A stretch of DNA of 64,000 bases from Maricaulis sp036231565. GTDB lineage: Bacteria; Pseudomonadota; Alphaproteobacteria; Caulobacterales; Maricaulaceae. Below the pieces are notes generated by a model that saw nothing but the letters and a program-made list of their open reading frames with translations, was not told the DNA's origin and did no database searches. The DNA lies in assembly GCA_036231565.1 (NCBI GenBank), contig JAZAHA010000016.1, positions 62,001 through 126,000 of the forward strand. Reading direction: 5' to 3'. Within the stretch, counting starts at the first letter, position 1; each line of letters opens with the position of its first letter. This document shows, in pieces, positions 45,204-53,173 of the stretch. The position numbers and the translations under genes were made by a program.

Positions 45204-46226
45204 CTAGTAAATCAGTTCATCGTCGGCGCCGCCGTCGGCGAGCATGATCTCGCCCTTGGCCGCCAGGTCCTTGGCCACCGAAACGATGGCCTGTTGTGCC
45301 TGGTCCACGTCTTTCAGGCGCACCGGACCCATTGCGCCCATGTCTTCGCGCATGATCTTCGCGGCGCGTTCGGACATGTTGGAGAAGAACAGGTCACGCA
45401 GGCTGTCGGAGGCGCCTTTCAGCGCCAGGCCCATCTGGTCCTTGTCGATGCTGCGCATCAGCGTCTGGATGCCGCCCGGGTCCAGTTTCGACAGGTCTTC
45501 GAAGACGAACATCAGCGAGCGGATCTTTTCGGCGCTCTCGCGATTGCGTTCTTCCAGGGCGGCGAGGAAGCGGTTTTCGGTCTGACGGTCGAAATTGTTG
45601 AAGATCGACGCCATCATCTCGTGGCTGTCGTGCTTCGAGGTGCGGGCCAGGTTGGACATGAATTCGGTGCGCAGCGTTTCCTCGATGCGATCGAGGATCT
45701 CGCGCTGCACCGGCTCCATGCGCAGCATCCGGGTCACCACTTCCAGGGCGAAATCTTCCGGCAGGGCCGCCAGAACACGCGAGGCGTGCTCGGACTTCAC
45801 CTTGGACAGAACCACGGCGACGGTCTGCGGGTATTCATTCTTCAGGTAGTTTGCCAGAACCACCTCGTTCACATTGCCCAGCTTGTCCCACATGGTCCGG
45901 CCGGCCGGACCGCGCAGTTCTTCCATGATTGCCTCGACCTTTTCGCCGGGCAGGAAGGACGTCAGCAGCCGCTGGGTGGCTTCGAAAGAACCCATCAGTG
46001 AGCCGGTGGAGGACATCTGGCCGACAAAGTCGACAATCAGTTTCTCGACGGCGCTCGAGGTGACGGTGCCCAGATTGGACATCGCCTGGGAAACCTCGCG
46101 GATTTCCTCTTCGTCGAGGTGTTGCCAGATCGACTCGCCCTCATCGCCGAGTGCCAGCAGCATTACCGCGGCCTTCTCGGGACCGGACAGTCTGGCGGGA
46201 TCTTCTATGGCGCGCTTCTCAGACAT
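45204..46226 (-). CDS. fliG: Flagellar motor switch protein FliG
   Basis: A 340-residue C-ring protein that transmits torque. The N-terminal domain (LSGPEKAAVMLLALGDEGES) contacts FliF; the middle and C-terminal domains carry the EHPQ-like motif (LKNEYPQTVAVVLSKVKSEH) and the torque helix charges in LFFSNMSERAAKIMREDMGA. Length is standard. Eight bp separate it from the fliF stop, so it is in the fliF operon. No unusual insertion is seen. Confidence 0.96.
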   Translation of the reverse strand: MSEKRAIEDPARLSGPEKAAVMLLALGDEGESIWQHLDEEEIREVSQAMSNLGTVTSSAVEKLIVDFVGQMSSTGSLMGSFEATQRLLTSFLPGEKVEAIMEELRGPAGRTMWDKLGNVNEVVLANYLKNEYPQTVAVVLSKVKSEHASRVLAALPEDFALEVVTRMLRMEPVQREILDRIEETLRTEFMSNLARTSKHDSHEMMASIFNNFDRQTENRFLAALEERNRESAEKIRSLMFVFEDLSKLDPGGIQTLMRSIDKDQMGLALKGASDSLRDLFFSNMSERAAKIMREDMGAMGPVRLKDVDQAQQAIVSVAKDLAAKGEIMLADGGADDELIY

Positions 46227-46234
46227 GGCCGGGC

Positions 46235-47851
46235 TTACCCTTCATGCAGCCAGGAGCGGAGGATCGCGATGGATTCCTCGGGGTGGGATTCTACGATGTT
46301 GGCGACCTTCTTCAGGGAGGATGCCTTCACCTGACCGTCAATTTTCTCAATATCGATCGAGTCGCCGCCACCACCGGCAGGTAGCGCTGCCGGACGTTCG
46401 CCTTGGGGCGGCAAGGCCATCTGCGCTGCGCCGGCATCAGCGCTGGCCGTGGCGAGAGCCAGGCCCTGCGGCATCGCGGCGCCGCTGGCGCCTTTCACCA
46501 GCGGACGGGCGACCAGGAAAATGATCAGCAGGGCCGTCACGAACAGAACCAGGATCTCGGCAACCCGCATGATGTCGGATTTTGACAGGGAGAGCGGGCT
46601 GCTGGCGGGTGTGCCCAGCAGAGGGTCGGTACGGGCGAATTCGATCTGGCGAACGGTCAGGGCATCGCCACGATCATCGCTGAACCCCATGGCGGAGCGG
46701 ACGAGGGCTTCGATCTGTTCGATCTGTGCTTGCGGCCGTTCGCGCCACACCGATGTGCCATCCTCCTGCATCTCGACGATACCGTCGACCGCAACGGCGA
46801 CTGACAGGCGTTCGATGGCGCCCGCTTCCACCACTTCTGTCCGCGTGGTGCTGGAAAGCGCGTAGTTGACTGTCTCGCTGGAGGTTTCGCGGTTGGCGAT
46901 ATTCCCGGCGGCCCCGGCTTCACCATTGGCGCCGTCGGGCAGGTTTTCCGAGGCCGAGACGCGGTTTCCGGATCCTTCGCGGTCGCTGGAGACATCTTCG
47001 GAGCGCTCACGCGACAGGAGGACAGAGCCTTCCGGGTCATAGGTTTCCGAGCTCTGCGTCACACTCTGCCGGTTGAGGTCGGCCGTTACCTGGACGCGAG
47101 CGGCTCCCGAGCCGACAACGCCTTCGACAATGTCCAGAATATTGCGGCGCAGTTCGGCTTCGACTTCGGCGCGACGCTCATCCATAAGGACAGCACCCGC
47201 ATTCTCACCGTCTGTCATTCCGGCCAGCTGGCGCCCGCGGTCGTCGGCCAGGGCGACCCGGCCCGGCTGGAGACCTGCGCCGGAGGCGACGATGTTGCGA
47301 ATCACGCGGATCTGCTCAGCGTTCAGACGTTGACCCGTGGACACGGTAACGGCGGCCGTGGGTTCCTGCTGGTCGCGGGCAAACAGGCGGCGTTCGGGCA
47401 GGTTCAGGTGCACGCGCGCACTGTCCACGAAAGCCATCGATTGGATCGTACGCGCCAGCTCCCCTTCCAGGGCGCGTTTGGCGTTCAGGTTCTGGACGAA
47501 GCTTGTCTGACCGAAATTGTCCTGGCGGTCGAAAATCTCGTAGCCGACCGAGGCGCCAGACAGAGGACCGGAGGACGCGACCCGCACGCGGGCCTCGTCG
47601 ACCTGGGCCGTGTCGACATAGATGGCGGTTCCGCCTTCACGGATTTCGTAGGCGATGTTTGCCTGGTCGAGCAGCTGGCTGGTGGAGGCCGCTTCCGCCG
47701 GATCGAGGCCCGAATACAGGAGCGACTGGCTGCCGCCACCGACGGCGCCGGAAAAATAGACGAGCGCTGCGGCCACACCCACGGCGAGACCGAAGATGGC
47801 GGTCAGGCGCCCGGCGCCAAAAGCCTTGAACTGGTCGAGTAGAGCGTTCAC
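46235..47851 (-). CDS. fliF: Flagellar MS-ring protein FliF
   Basis: A 538-residue inner-membrane ring protein on which the flagellum assembles. Two transmembrane helices (AIFGLAVGVAAALVYFSGAV near the start; RVAEILVLFVTALLIIFLVA near residue 435) flank a large periplasmic part with RBM domains (SLLYSGLDPAEAASTSQLLD; ERRLFARDQQEPTAAVTVST). The C-terminal tail binds FliG. A GTG at 47851 is chosen because AGGA stands 6 nt upstream and the resulting MNALLDQFKAFGAGRL matches other FliF starts; an in-frame ATG at 47881 has no good RBS. First gene of the long flagellar operon. Confidence 0.93.
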   Translation of the reverse strand: MNALLDQFKAFGAGRLTAIFGLAVGVAAALVYFSGAVGGGSQSLLYSGLDPAEAASTSQLLDQANIAYEIREGGTAIYVDTAQVDEARVRVASSGPLSGASVGYEIFDRQDNFGQTSFVQNLNAKRALEGELARTIQSMAFVDSARVHLNLPERRLFARDQQEPTAAVTVSTGQRLNAEQIRVIRNIVASGAGLQPGRVALADDRGRQLAGMTDGENAGAVLMDERRAEVEAELRRNILDIVEGVVGSGAARVQVTADLNRQSVTQSSETYDPEGSVLLSRERSEDVSSDREGSGNRVSASENLPDGANGEAGAAGNIANRETSSETVNYALSSTTRTEVVEAGAIERLSVAVAVDGIVEMQEDGTSVWRERPQAQIEQIEALVRSAMGFSDDRGDALTVRQIEFARTDPLLGTPASSPLSLSKSDIMRVAEILVLFVTALLIIFLVARPLVKGASGAAMPQGLALATASADAGAAQMALPPQGERPAALPAGGGGDSIDIEKIDGQVKASSLKKVANIVESHPEESIAILRSWLHEG

Positions 47852-47929
47852 GGAGAATCCTGCCTTACGTCCCTGCTTCATCAGCGAAGCACTGGGCAGA
47901 ATTTTCCTACCGGTCTCGTAAACGAGGGT

Positions 47930-47943
47930 TTAATGACGCTTAA
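47930..47943. promoter_or_regulatory. CtrA-box-like motif before fliF
   Basis: TTAATGACGCTTAA: two TTAA half-sites separated by 6 nt, at the expected place for CtrA activation of a class II flagellar operon. The same 6-nt spacing occurs upstream of ctrA. Confidence 0.5.
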
Positions 47944-48066
47944 TAGGAAATGCACTCCACCCGTCGAGGCCAGGCAGAGCACACAATCACGATGTGCATA
48001 TGACGTGTTGAACGGCGACCCGGGGGGAAGGGCCGCCGTTCGGAAACGCTAGTTAAAGGGGGACAA

Positions 48067-48336
48067 CTAGCGATACTGTTGCAGGCGCGTCGTTCGCAGC
48101 CCGGCCAGTCCATGCTTGTCGATGGAACGCTGCCAGCCCAGAAATTCCTCGACCGTCAGCGAATAACGTGCGCAAGCGTCCTCAAGTGAAAGCAGGCCAC
48201 CTCTCACGGCCGCGACCACTTCAGCCTTGCGCCGAACGACCCAACGCTGGGTGCTCGGATTCGGCAGGTCGGCCAGGGTGAGAGGGCTACCATCCGGTCC
48301 AATGACATAGTTTTCTTTTTTAAGGCGCGGCTGCAT
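48067..48336 (-). CDS. sciP: SciP, CtrA-inhibitory DUF1153 protein
   Basis: An 89-residue helix-turn-helix protein of the DUF1153 family. In Caulobacter SciP binds CtrA and prevents it from activating promoters in early swarmer cells. Conserved blocks are YVIGPDGSPLTLADLP, RWVVRRKAEVVAAVRGGLLS and YSLTVEEFLGWQRSIDKHGL. It lies between fliF and flgE, as in Caulobacter. Its upstream region contains a CtrA-like site and a 15-bp palindrome, consistent with feedback control by CtrA. Confidence 0.93.
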   Translation of the reverse strand: MQPRLKKENYVIGPDGSPLTLADLPNPSTQRWVVRRKAEVVAAVRGGLLSLEDACARYSLTVEEFLGWQRSIDKHGLAGLRTTRLQQYR

Positions 48337-48360
48337 GTCCGACCCCCGTTGTTCTTGTTT

Positions 48361-48430
48361 GTAGGGTCACCCTACACAGCGCCCTTTAACATCCACCTAA
48401 ACCGCTGGGTAAATTTACGTTTAAGGTGCT
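48361..48430 (-). promoter_or_regulatory. sciP promoter region with palindrome and CtrA-like site
   Basis: GTAGGGTCACCCTAC (48361-48375) has 7-bp perfect arms around one central base, 25 nt upstream of sciP. Further upstream the minus strand reads TTAAACGTAAATTTA (near 48410), TTAA-N7-TTTA, one base off the CtrA consensus. Confidence 0.5.
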
Positions 48431-48477
48431 CGATAGAATTTGTGTCGAATTGGAAGCCCGCGACATGCCCCACAGGC

Positions 48478-48512
48478 GGCAAGAAAGAAGGGGGCGTCAG
48501 AGACGCCCCCTT
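48478..48512 (-). terminator. Rho-independent terminator of flgE
   Basis: Perfect 11-bp arms AAGGGGGCGTC / GACGCCCCCTT with a 3-nt loop; on the minus strand CTTTCTT follows. It lies 30 nt after the flgE stop codon and insulates sciP. Confidence 0.82.
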
Positions 48513-48541
48513 CCAGACCATTCTAAGGATCAGTACTGACC

Positions 48542-49933
48542 CTAGCGCTTCATCCGGATCGCTTCGTCCAGCATTTCGTCAGCCGTAGTGATGATTTTCG
48601 ATGAGGCGGAATAGGCGCGTTGCGTCGTGATCAGGCTGGTGAACTCGGTCGCCAGGTCGACATTCGAGCTTTCCAGCGTCGAGGAGGCGATGTTGCCGGC
48701 GGTTCCCAGACCGGGACGGGTCAGGGTGTAGGCGCCAGACTCCGGTGTGACGGTGAATGTGCCGCCAGCCTGCGCTTCCAGTCCATCCGGATTTGTAAAG
48801 GTCGCGACCGGAATCTGGTAGATTTTGCGCACAATACCGTTTGTGAACTTGGCAAATACGAAGCCGTCTTCGTCCACATCGACGCTCGCGAAGTTGCCGA
48901 ACGCCGAGCCGTTGACATTGGTCGAGCCCAGGTTGGACGGGCTGTCATACTGGGTGAAGCCGCCGGCCGAGTTCGCGCCTCCGAAGTCCAGCGCGATGGA
49001 CTGGGCGTCGATACCGGTCGAGTTCGCCCACTGGAACTGGTTTGCCCCGAGAGGCGCCGCATTGCTTGAGGCGAGGAAATCCAGCGATGTCGGGAGTGTC
49101 GTGTTCGCGGAGTCGAGGCGGCCGTTCTCGTCAAATGCCACGGTGCCCGTCAGCAATTGCCCATCGACCAGGCCAGCGCCCGTGGTCACATCGCTGGCTG
49201 GCGACATGTGTACCTCGGCATGCCATTCATTGGTGGTCGAGCTCTTCAGCATCGAGATGGTGAGCGTTCGCACACCGCCGACACTGTCATAGAAGGGTAT
49301 GGAGCGCTGGAAATCGGGTGTGACATTGCCCGACGCCATGTTGTTGGCACTGACGGTCGGGTCGTAAGTCGCCTCATCGGCCGATATCGCCTGGCGCTGG
49401 TAGAGGTTGGCGTTGAATGACATCGTCGTCGATGCTTCAGCGGCTCCTCCGATGGATGACAGGTTGATTGTCTCCAGATTGTTCAGATCGGACGGGTTGG
49501 CCGTTACCGAACCATCCGAGGCGACCGGCCAACCGGCAAGGTACATGCCGGCGTCATTCTTCAGATAACCGTTCTCGTCCGGCAAAAAACGGCCGGATCT
49601 TGTGAAGGCAACGGTATCATTGGAGTCGGCATTCGGGGTTTCCCGCACCACGAAGAAGCCGCGGCCGGCGATGGCCAGATCCGTACTGGTCGAGCCCGGC
49701 TGCAGCAGGCCACCCTCGGAGATCGCGAGGCGGGCGACCGAGTTCACGCCGGCCGCTGTATAGCGCGAGCTGGAGGCATTGCCGCCGCCGTCATAAAGCG
49801 GTGTGAACACGGAATTGGCGCGCTTGTAGCCGATCGTGTTGACGTTGGAGATGTTGTCCGAAATCGCGGCAAGCGCGCTCGAATTGGCAATGAGGCCGGA
49901 AGCGCCGGCCAAAAGCGCGGAATTGATGCTCAT
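48542..49933 (-). CDS. flgE: Flagellar hook protein FlgE
   Basis: A 463-residue hook subunit exported by the flagellar type III system. N-terminal flagellar rod signature MSINSALLAGASGLIANSSA followed by SDNISNVNTIGYKRANSVF; a middle domain with DUF-type hook folds (RSIPFYDSVGGVRTLTISML); and the C-terminal heptad region LESSNVDLATEFTSLITTQRAYSASSKII. AAGGAGC lies 7 nt before the start. It is downstream of flgD and fliK in a late operon controlled by the sigma-54 promoter at 52722-52737. Confidence 0.95.
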   Translation of the reverse strand: MSINSALLAGASGLIANSSALAAISDNISNVNTIGYKRANSVFTPLYDGGGNASSSRYTAAGVNSVARLAISEGGLLQPGSTSTDLAIAGRGFFVVRETPNADSNDTVAFTRSGRFLPDENGYLKNDAGMYLAGWPVASDGSVTANPSDLNNLETINLSSIGGAAEASTTMSFNANLYQRQAISADEATYDPTVSANNMASGNVTPDFQRSIPFYDSVGGVRTLTISMLKSSTTNEWHAEVHMSPASDVTTGAGLVDGQLLTGTVAFDENGRLDSANTTLPTSLDFLASSNAAPLGANQFQWANSTGIDAQSIALDFGGANSAGGFTQYDSPSNLGSTNVNGSAFGNFASVDVDEDGFVFAKFTNGIVRKIYQIPVATFTNPDGLEAQAGGTFTVTPESGAYTLTRPGLGTAGNIASSTLESSNVDLATEFTSLITTQRAYSASSKIITTADEMLDEAIRMKR

Positions 49934-50047
49934 AGTGCATGCTCCTTGCGTACTTGGTTCTTGTTTGGAGCTTTCTGCTGCGCTGGTTGGGGCTGCCTTC
50001 TGGCGGCCCGTCAGGCCGGCGGGCCTGCTCTGTTATGTTCTGCCTGA

Positions 50048-50725
50048 TCAGATCATGTCGTCGACAGCCTCCGGCCGGGCTTCACGAACGGCGAGGATGG
50101 AGGATAGCGGCACGCTGATATTGCCCATCTGGACAATCACTTCGCTGCCGGACATGTCGACGCCCGTGACCCGGCCCGATGCGCGGATTTCCGCAGATAT
50201 GCTTTCGCCATCGGCATCCGTTGCGATCACGTCCAGCGTGTAGACGCCATCTTCCAGGTCGGCACCGCTTTCGCTTTTGCCGTCCCATTCGAATTCGTGG
50301 GGCCCGGCGGTTACTTCGCCGGTTGCGCGGGCAACGATACGTTCGCCCTGCTTGATCACAAGGGTCACAGACTCCGCGTCGTCGGGGAGGGTATATTCCC
50401 AGTTGGCGCGGCCGTTTTCCATGTAGGCCATCGGTGTGTCGGCCATTGCAACCCGGCCGATATAACCGACTGAATTGGCCTGGGCGGCGGCCGATTGCAG
50501 GATCAACAGGCTTTCCAGATTCTGGTTCTGGGCGATCTGCTGTTCCACGCTCGAGAAGTCGACCAGTTGATTCACGAACTGGGTTGAATCCAGCGGGTTC
50601 AGCGGGTCCTGGTTCTTCATCTGCTCGGTGAGCAGCGTCAGAAACATTTCGAAATTGTCGGCAAGGCCGGTTTGCGAATTTACAAGCGAGGGGCTTGCCT
50701 GGGTCGCACTCGTGACTTCGGTCAT
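50048..50725 (-). CDS. flgD: Flagellar hook-cap protein FlgD
   Basis: A 225-residue scaffold needed to polymerise the hook. The N-terminal block FEMFLTLLTEQMKNQDPLNP followed by LDSTQFVNQLVDFSSVEQQI is diagnostic of FlgD; the C-terminal part (WEYTLPDDAESVTLVIKQGE, FEWDGKSESGADLEDGVYTL) holds the FlgD Ig-like and Tudor-like domains. GGGAG stands 7 nt before the start. It is 13 bp after fliK and 114 bp before flgE; no promoter is visible in the flgD-flgE gap. Confidence 0.95.
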   Translation of the reverse strand: MTEVTSATQASPSLVNSQTGLADNFEMFLTLLTEQMKNQDPLNPLDSTQFVNQLVDFSSVEQQIAQNQNLESLLILQSAAAQANSVGYIGRVAMADTPMAYMENGRANWEYTLPDDAESVTLVIKQGERIVARATGEVTAGPHEFEWDGKSESGADLEDGVYTLDVIATDADGESISAEIRASGRVTGVDMSGSEVIVQMGNISVPLSSILAVREARPEAVDDMI

Positions 50726-50738
50726 GCTCGCGTCTCCC

Positions 50739-52667
50739 TTAAATCCGCAAGTCCACGCCGCTCCGGCGTGACAGCAGGAAACCGTATTTCGATTGCTGGA
50801 CGATTGGCGCTGTGGCGTCGTCGGTCAGTCCGATCTCGCCGCCCTCGGCAAAGATCGGCATGGGCGTTGCAGACGGGCCACGTTCGGACCCTGATGTGTC
50901 GCCGCCTTCATCGCGCATCTGGAAGGTCAGCCCCTCTTCGGCCAGCTCCAGGCCTGCCTCGTTGAGACTGCGTTCCAGGTCCCGCGCCGCACGTTGCAAT
51001 TCCGCTAATGTTTCAGGACGTTCCGCCGAGAGAACGGCGTGAACGCGATTATCGGCCCGCAGTTCAAGGCGCACATCCACCTTGCCGAGCTCGGCCGGGT
51101 CGAGACGGATATCGAAGACGCGCTGGCCATTATTGAACTGGCGTGTGATCTGCCCGGCCAGGTGCTGGGTCGTATGAGGCGCGAAGCGCGGCATATTGGC
51201 GCCGGCGCGGTCGGCGGGTGCGCGGACATCGCCGGTCCGGTTCAGCTGGATCTCGGCATCGGACTGCGTGGCGTCGGCGTCGATCTCGAGCGGCTGGACC
51301 GAGGCCTGCTCAGCGCTTCCTGCAGGCTGTGCAAGTGCCTGCATAAGCGGTGACATAGTTGGTGCGTTCGGGTCACGTTGCGGCGACATAGAGGTGACAT
51401 TGCTGCCATCCACTGTCGCATTTGACTGGATGGAGCCCTGTCCGGCTGGCGTGGCCGAAACGCGCTGACCGGCCGGCGCCGCGGACTTGCCGCTGGACGA
51501 TTTGGCGGATGCCGCGTTGCCGCCGGTTTCCAGGATCGCCGGGCGGTGCGATGTCTCGCGCAGCGGGGCCGGTGCCTGTCCGGTTTGCTGCTGCGGCATT
51601 GCATTGGCCGTTGCAGCTGTGGCGGCGGCTGTAGTGGCCCCGGCCGTGGCGGCCTGGCTTTGAGCGCCGGCCGGCATGGCGGAAGTCTTGGCTGAGCCGG
51701 ATGACGCCGCGGCACTTTCCGATGCAGCCGGAGACATGGCATCCGGCTGGGCGGGCTTGGCTGTCTGGACCGGCTTGTCCGGCTTGGTGCCGGATGCGTC
51801 CGGTGTGGATGAAGCTGACGGAGCCGTGTTGGCGGTCTTGCTGGCAGTGTCCGTGTCCGCGGTCTTGGCGGTAGAGGCCTGCTTGGCAGGTTCGGTGGCG
51901 AGGTCAGGTGCATCGGCGCCCGGCTGCGATCCCTGCGTGCTGTTCGATGCAGGGTTCGTAACGGTGGGAGCCGTCGCCGGGCCGGTATTCTGTACCGGAG
52001 CTGCGGTCGCGGACTTTGCGGATGTGCCGCTCTGCGTGTTCACGGAAGCGGGGGCAGCGCGGGTAGGCTCGGCTGTTGTGCTGTCCGGTGCTTGCGCGGC
52101 ACCGTATGCTGCCGCTGCGGACACAGCCGTGTTGCCTGGTGCGGCGGTCGCGGGTGCAGTTCCGGGGGGCACCGCCGAAGCTGCTTGCGCGGGCTGGGCC
52201 GTCGGCTGGGCGGCAGTCTGCTGCGCGGCCGGTTGAGCAGCGGCGGGCCTGCCGGTTTCGGCGGACTTGCCCCGGGCCGGTTTCTGGCTGGTCGCAGTCA
52301 CGTCCTGAACGTCTGCAGGCGCGTCGGTCGCAGGTGCCGGGGCGGGCTGACCCGAGGCGGGTGTATTGCCCGAATGGTCCGCGGCAGGTGCATTGCCGGT
52401 ATTGCCCGTATTGCCGGTGTTGACCGTGTCGGACGGAACCGGGCGCTCGCCGGCCTTGGCCGGGCCTGCGGGTTTGCGGACCGGGGGCTGTTCCGTGCTG
52501 CGTGCAGTCTCGACCATGTCGGAGAAAGCGCTCTCGCGGGCGCTGTCAGCGTCGTCATGGCGGCGCGCTGTATCGCCGGACGGCCGGGCAGCGGCGCCGG
52601 GGCGATCGACCGCGGCCGCCGCGTCGGCGCCCCGGGGGAGATTGGCAGTGGGAAAACCCGATTGCAT
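50739..52667 (-). CDS. fliK: Flagellar hook-length control protein FliK
   Basis: A 642-residue export-switch protein that measures hook length. It is mostly a low-complexity region rich in Ala, Thr, Pro, Gln and Ser (about residues 60-450), as usual, followed by a compact C-terminal FliK domain: HTTQHLAGQITRQFNNGQRV, FDIRLDPAELGKVDVRLELR and LSAERPETLAELQRAARDLE. The sigma-54 promoter at 52722-52737 places the transcript start near 52710, only about 13 nt before an ATG at 52697 but 43 nt before the ATG at 52667, so the latter is preferred. First gene of fliK-flgD-flgE. Confidence 0.9.
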   Translation of the reverse strand: MQSGFPTANLPRGADAAAAVDRPGAAARPSGDTARRHDDADSARESAFSDMVETARSTEQPPVRKPAGPAKAGERPVPSDTVNTGNTGNTGNAPAADHSGNTPASGQPAPAPATDAPADVQDVTATSQKPARGKSAETGRPAAAQPAAQQTAAQPTAQPAQAASAVPPGTAPATAAPGNTAVSAAAAYGAAQAPDSTTAEPTRAAPASVNTQSGTSAKSATAAPVQNTGPATAPTVTNPASNSTQGSQPGADAPDLATEPAKQASTAKTADTDTASKTANTAPSASSTPDASGTKPDKPVQTAKPAQPDAMSPAASESAAASSGSAKTSAMPAGAQSQAATAGATTAAATAATANAMPQQQTGQAPAPLRETSHRPAILETGGNAASAKSSSGKSAAPAGQRVSATPAGQGSIQSNATVDGSNVTSMSPQRDPNAPTMSPLMQALAQPAGSAEQASVQPLEIDADATQSDAEIQLNRTGDVRAPADRAGANMPRFAPHTTQHLAGQITRQFNNGQRVFDIRLDPAELGKVDVRLELRADNRVHAVLSAERPETLAELQRAARDLERSLNEAGLELAEEGLTFQMRDEGGDTSGSERGPSATPMPIFAEGGEIGLTDDATAPIVQQSKYGFLLSRRSGVDLRI

Positions 52668-52721
52668 GTCCGGTCCATCTTGTTCTTGCGGCGCCATCCG
52701 CGCCTGGCTTGCCGGTCCGGT

Positions 52722-52737
52722 CGCAAGGGTCGTGCCA
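52722..52737 (-). promoter_or_regulatory. Sigma-54 promoter of fliK-flgD-flgE
   Basis: On the minus strand TGGCAC-GACCC-TTGCG, an exact match to the -24/-12 consensus (TGGCAC-N5-TTGC). It is the expected target of FlbD, encoded 8 kb away. Confidence 0.85.
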
Positions 52738-52952
52738 GTTTCGAATTGACCTAACTGTCAGAAAATATGCGTTAATTTCCCGGTAACCGGGCGTGCGGAC
52801 GGGTTCTGCCCGGCGAATCTTTCCCGGTGGTGGGCCGAAGCTGCCGGTCTGCCCCTGACGCGCCCGCCCGGCCTCGCGCGCGGGCGCGTTCGTGTTCTCC
52901 CGGGCACGGTTTCCCGGGCGTCGGACAGGCGCCGGTGCGGTCATCGCAAAAC

Positions 52953-52968
52953 TGGCCCGCCCCTTGCG
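52953..52968 (+). promoter_or_regulatory. Sigma-54 promoter of flgK-flgL
   Basis: TGGCCC-GCCCC-TTGCG matches the -24/-12 pattern with one change (TGGCCC for TGGCAC). It is about 205 nt upstream of flgK and divergent from the fliK promoter, leaving a 215-bp shared control region (AT-rich at 52741-52790) where FlbD could bind. No convincing gene lies in 52668-53173. Confidence 0.7.
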
Positions 52969-53173
52969 ACGTCAGGAACAGGCCGATCCGTCTCGCGGAT
53001 GGCCGCCGAACAGATCGAATGCGCAAAGGTCAAATTATCGCAATGGGTTACGAGATGGCAGCTTGGCTTGAACACGGTGTGCGCCGCCCCCGGCGACCCG
53101 GCAAGGCTTGCCGTGCCGGCGGCAGAATTGACCGCCCGGCCCGTCTGATCGGCCTGCGCGCAGGGAGCGGAAC

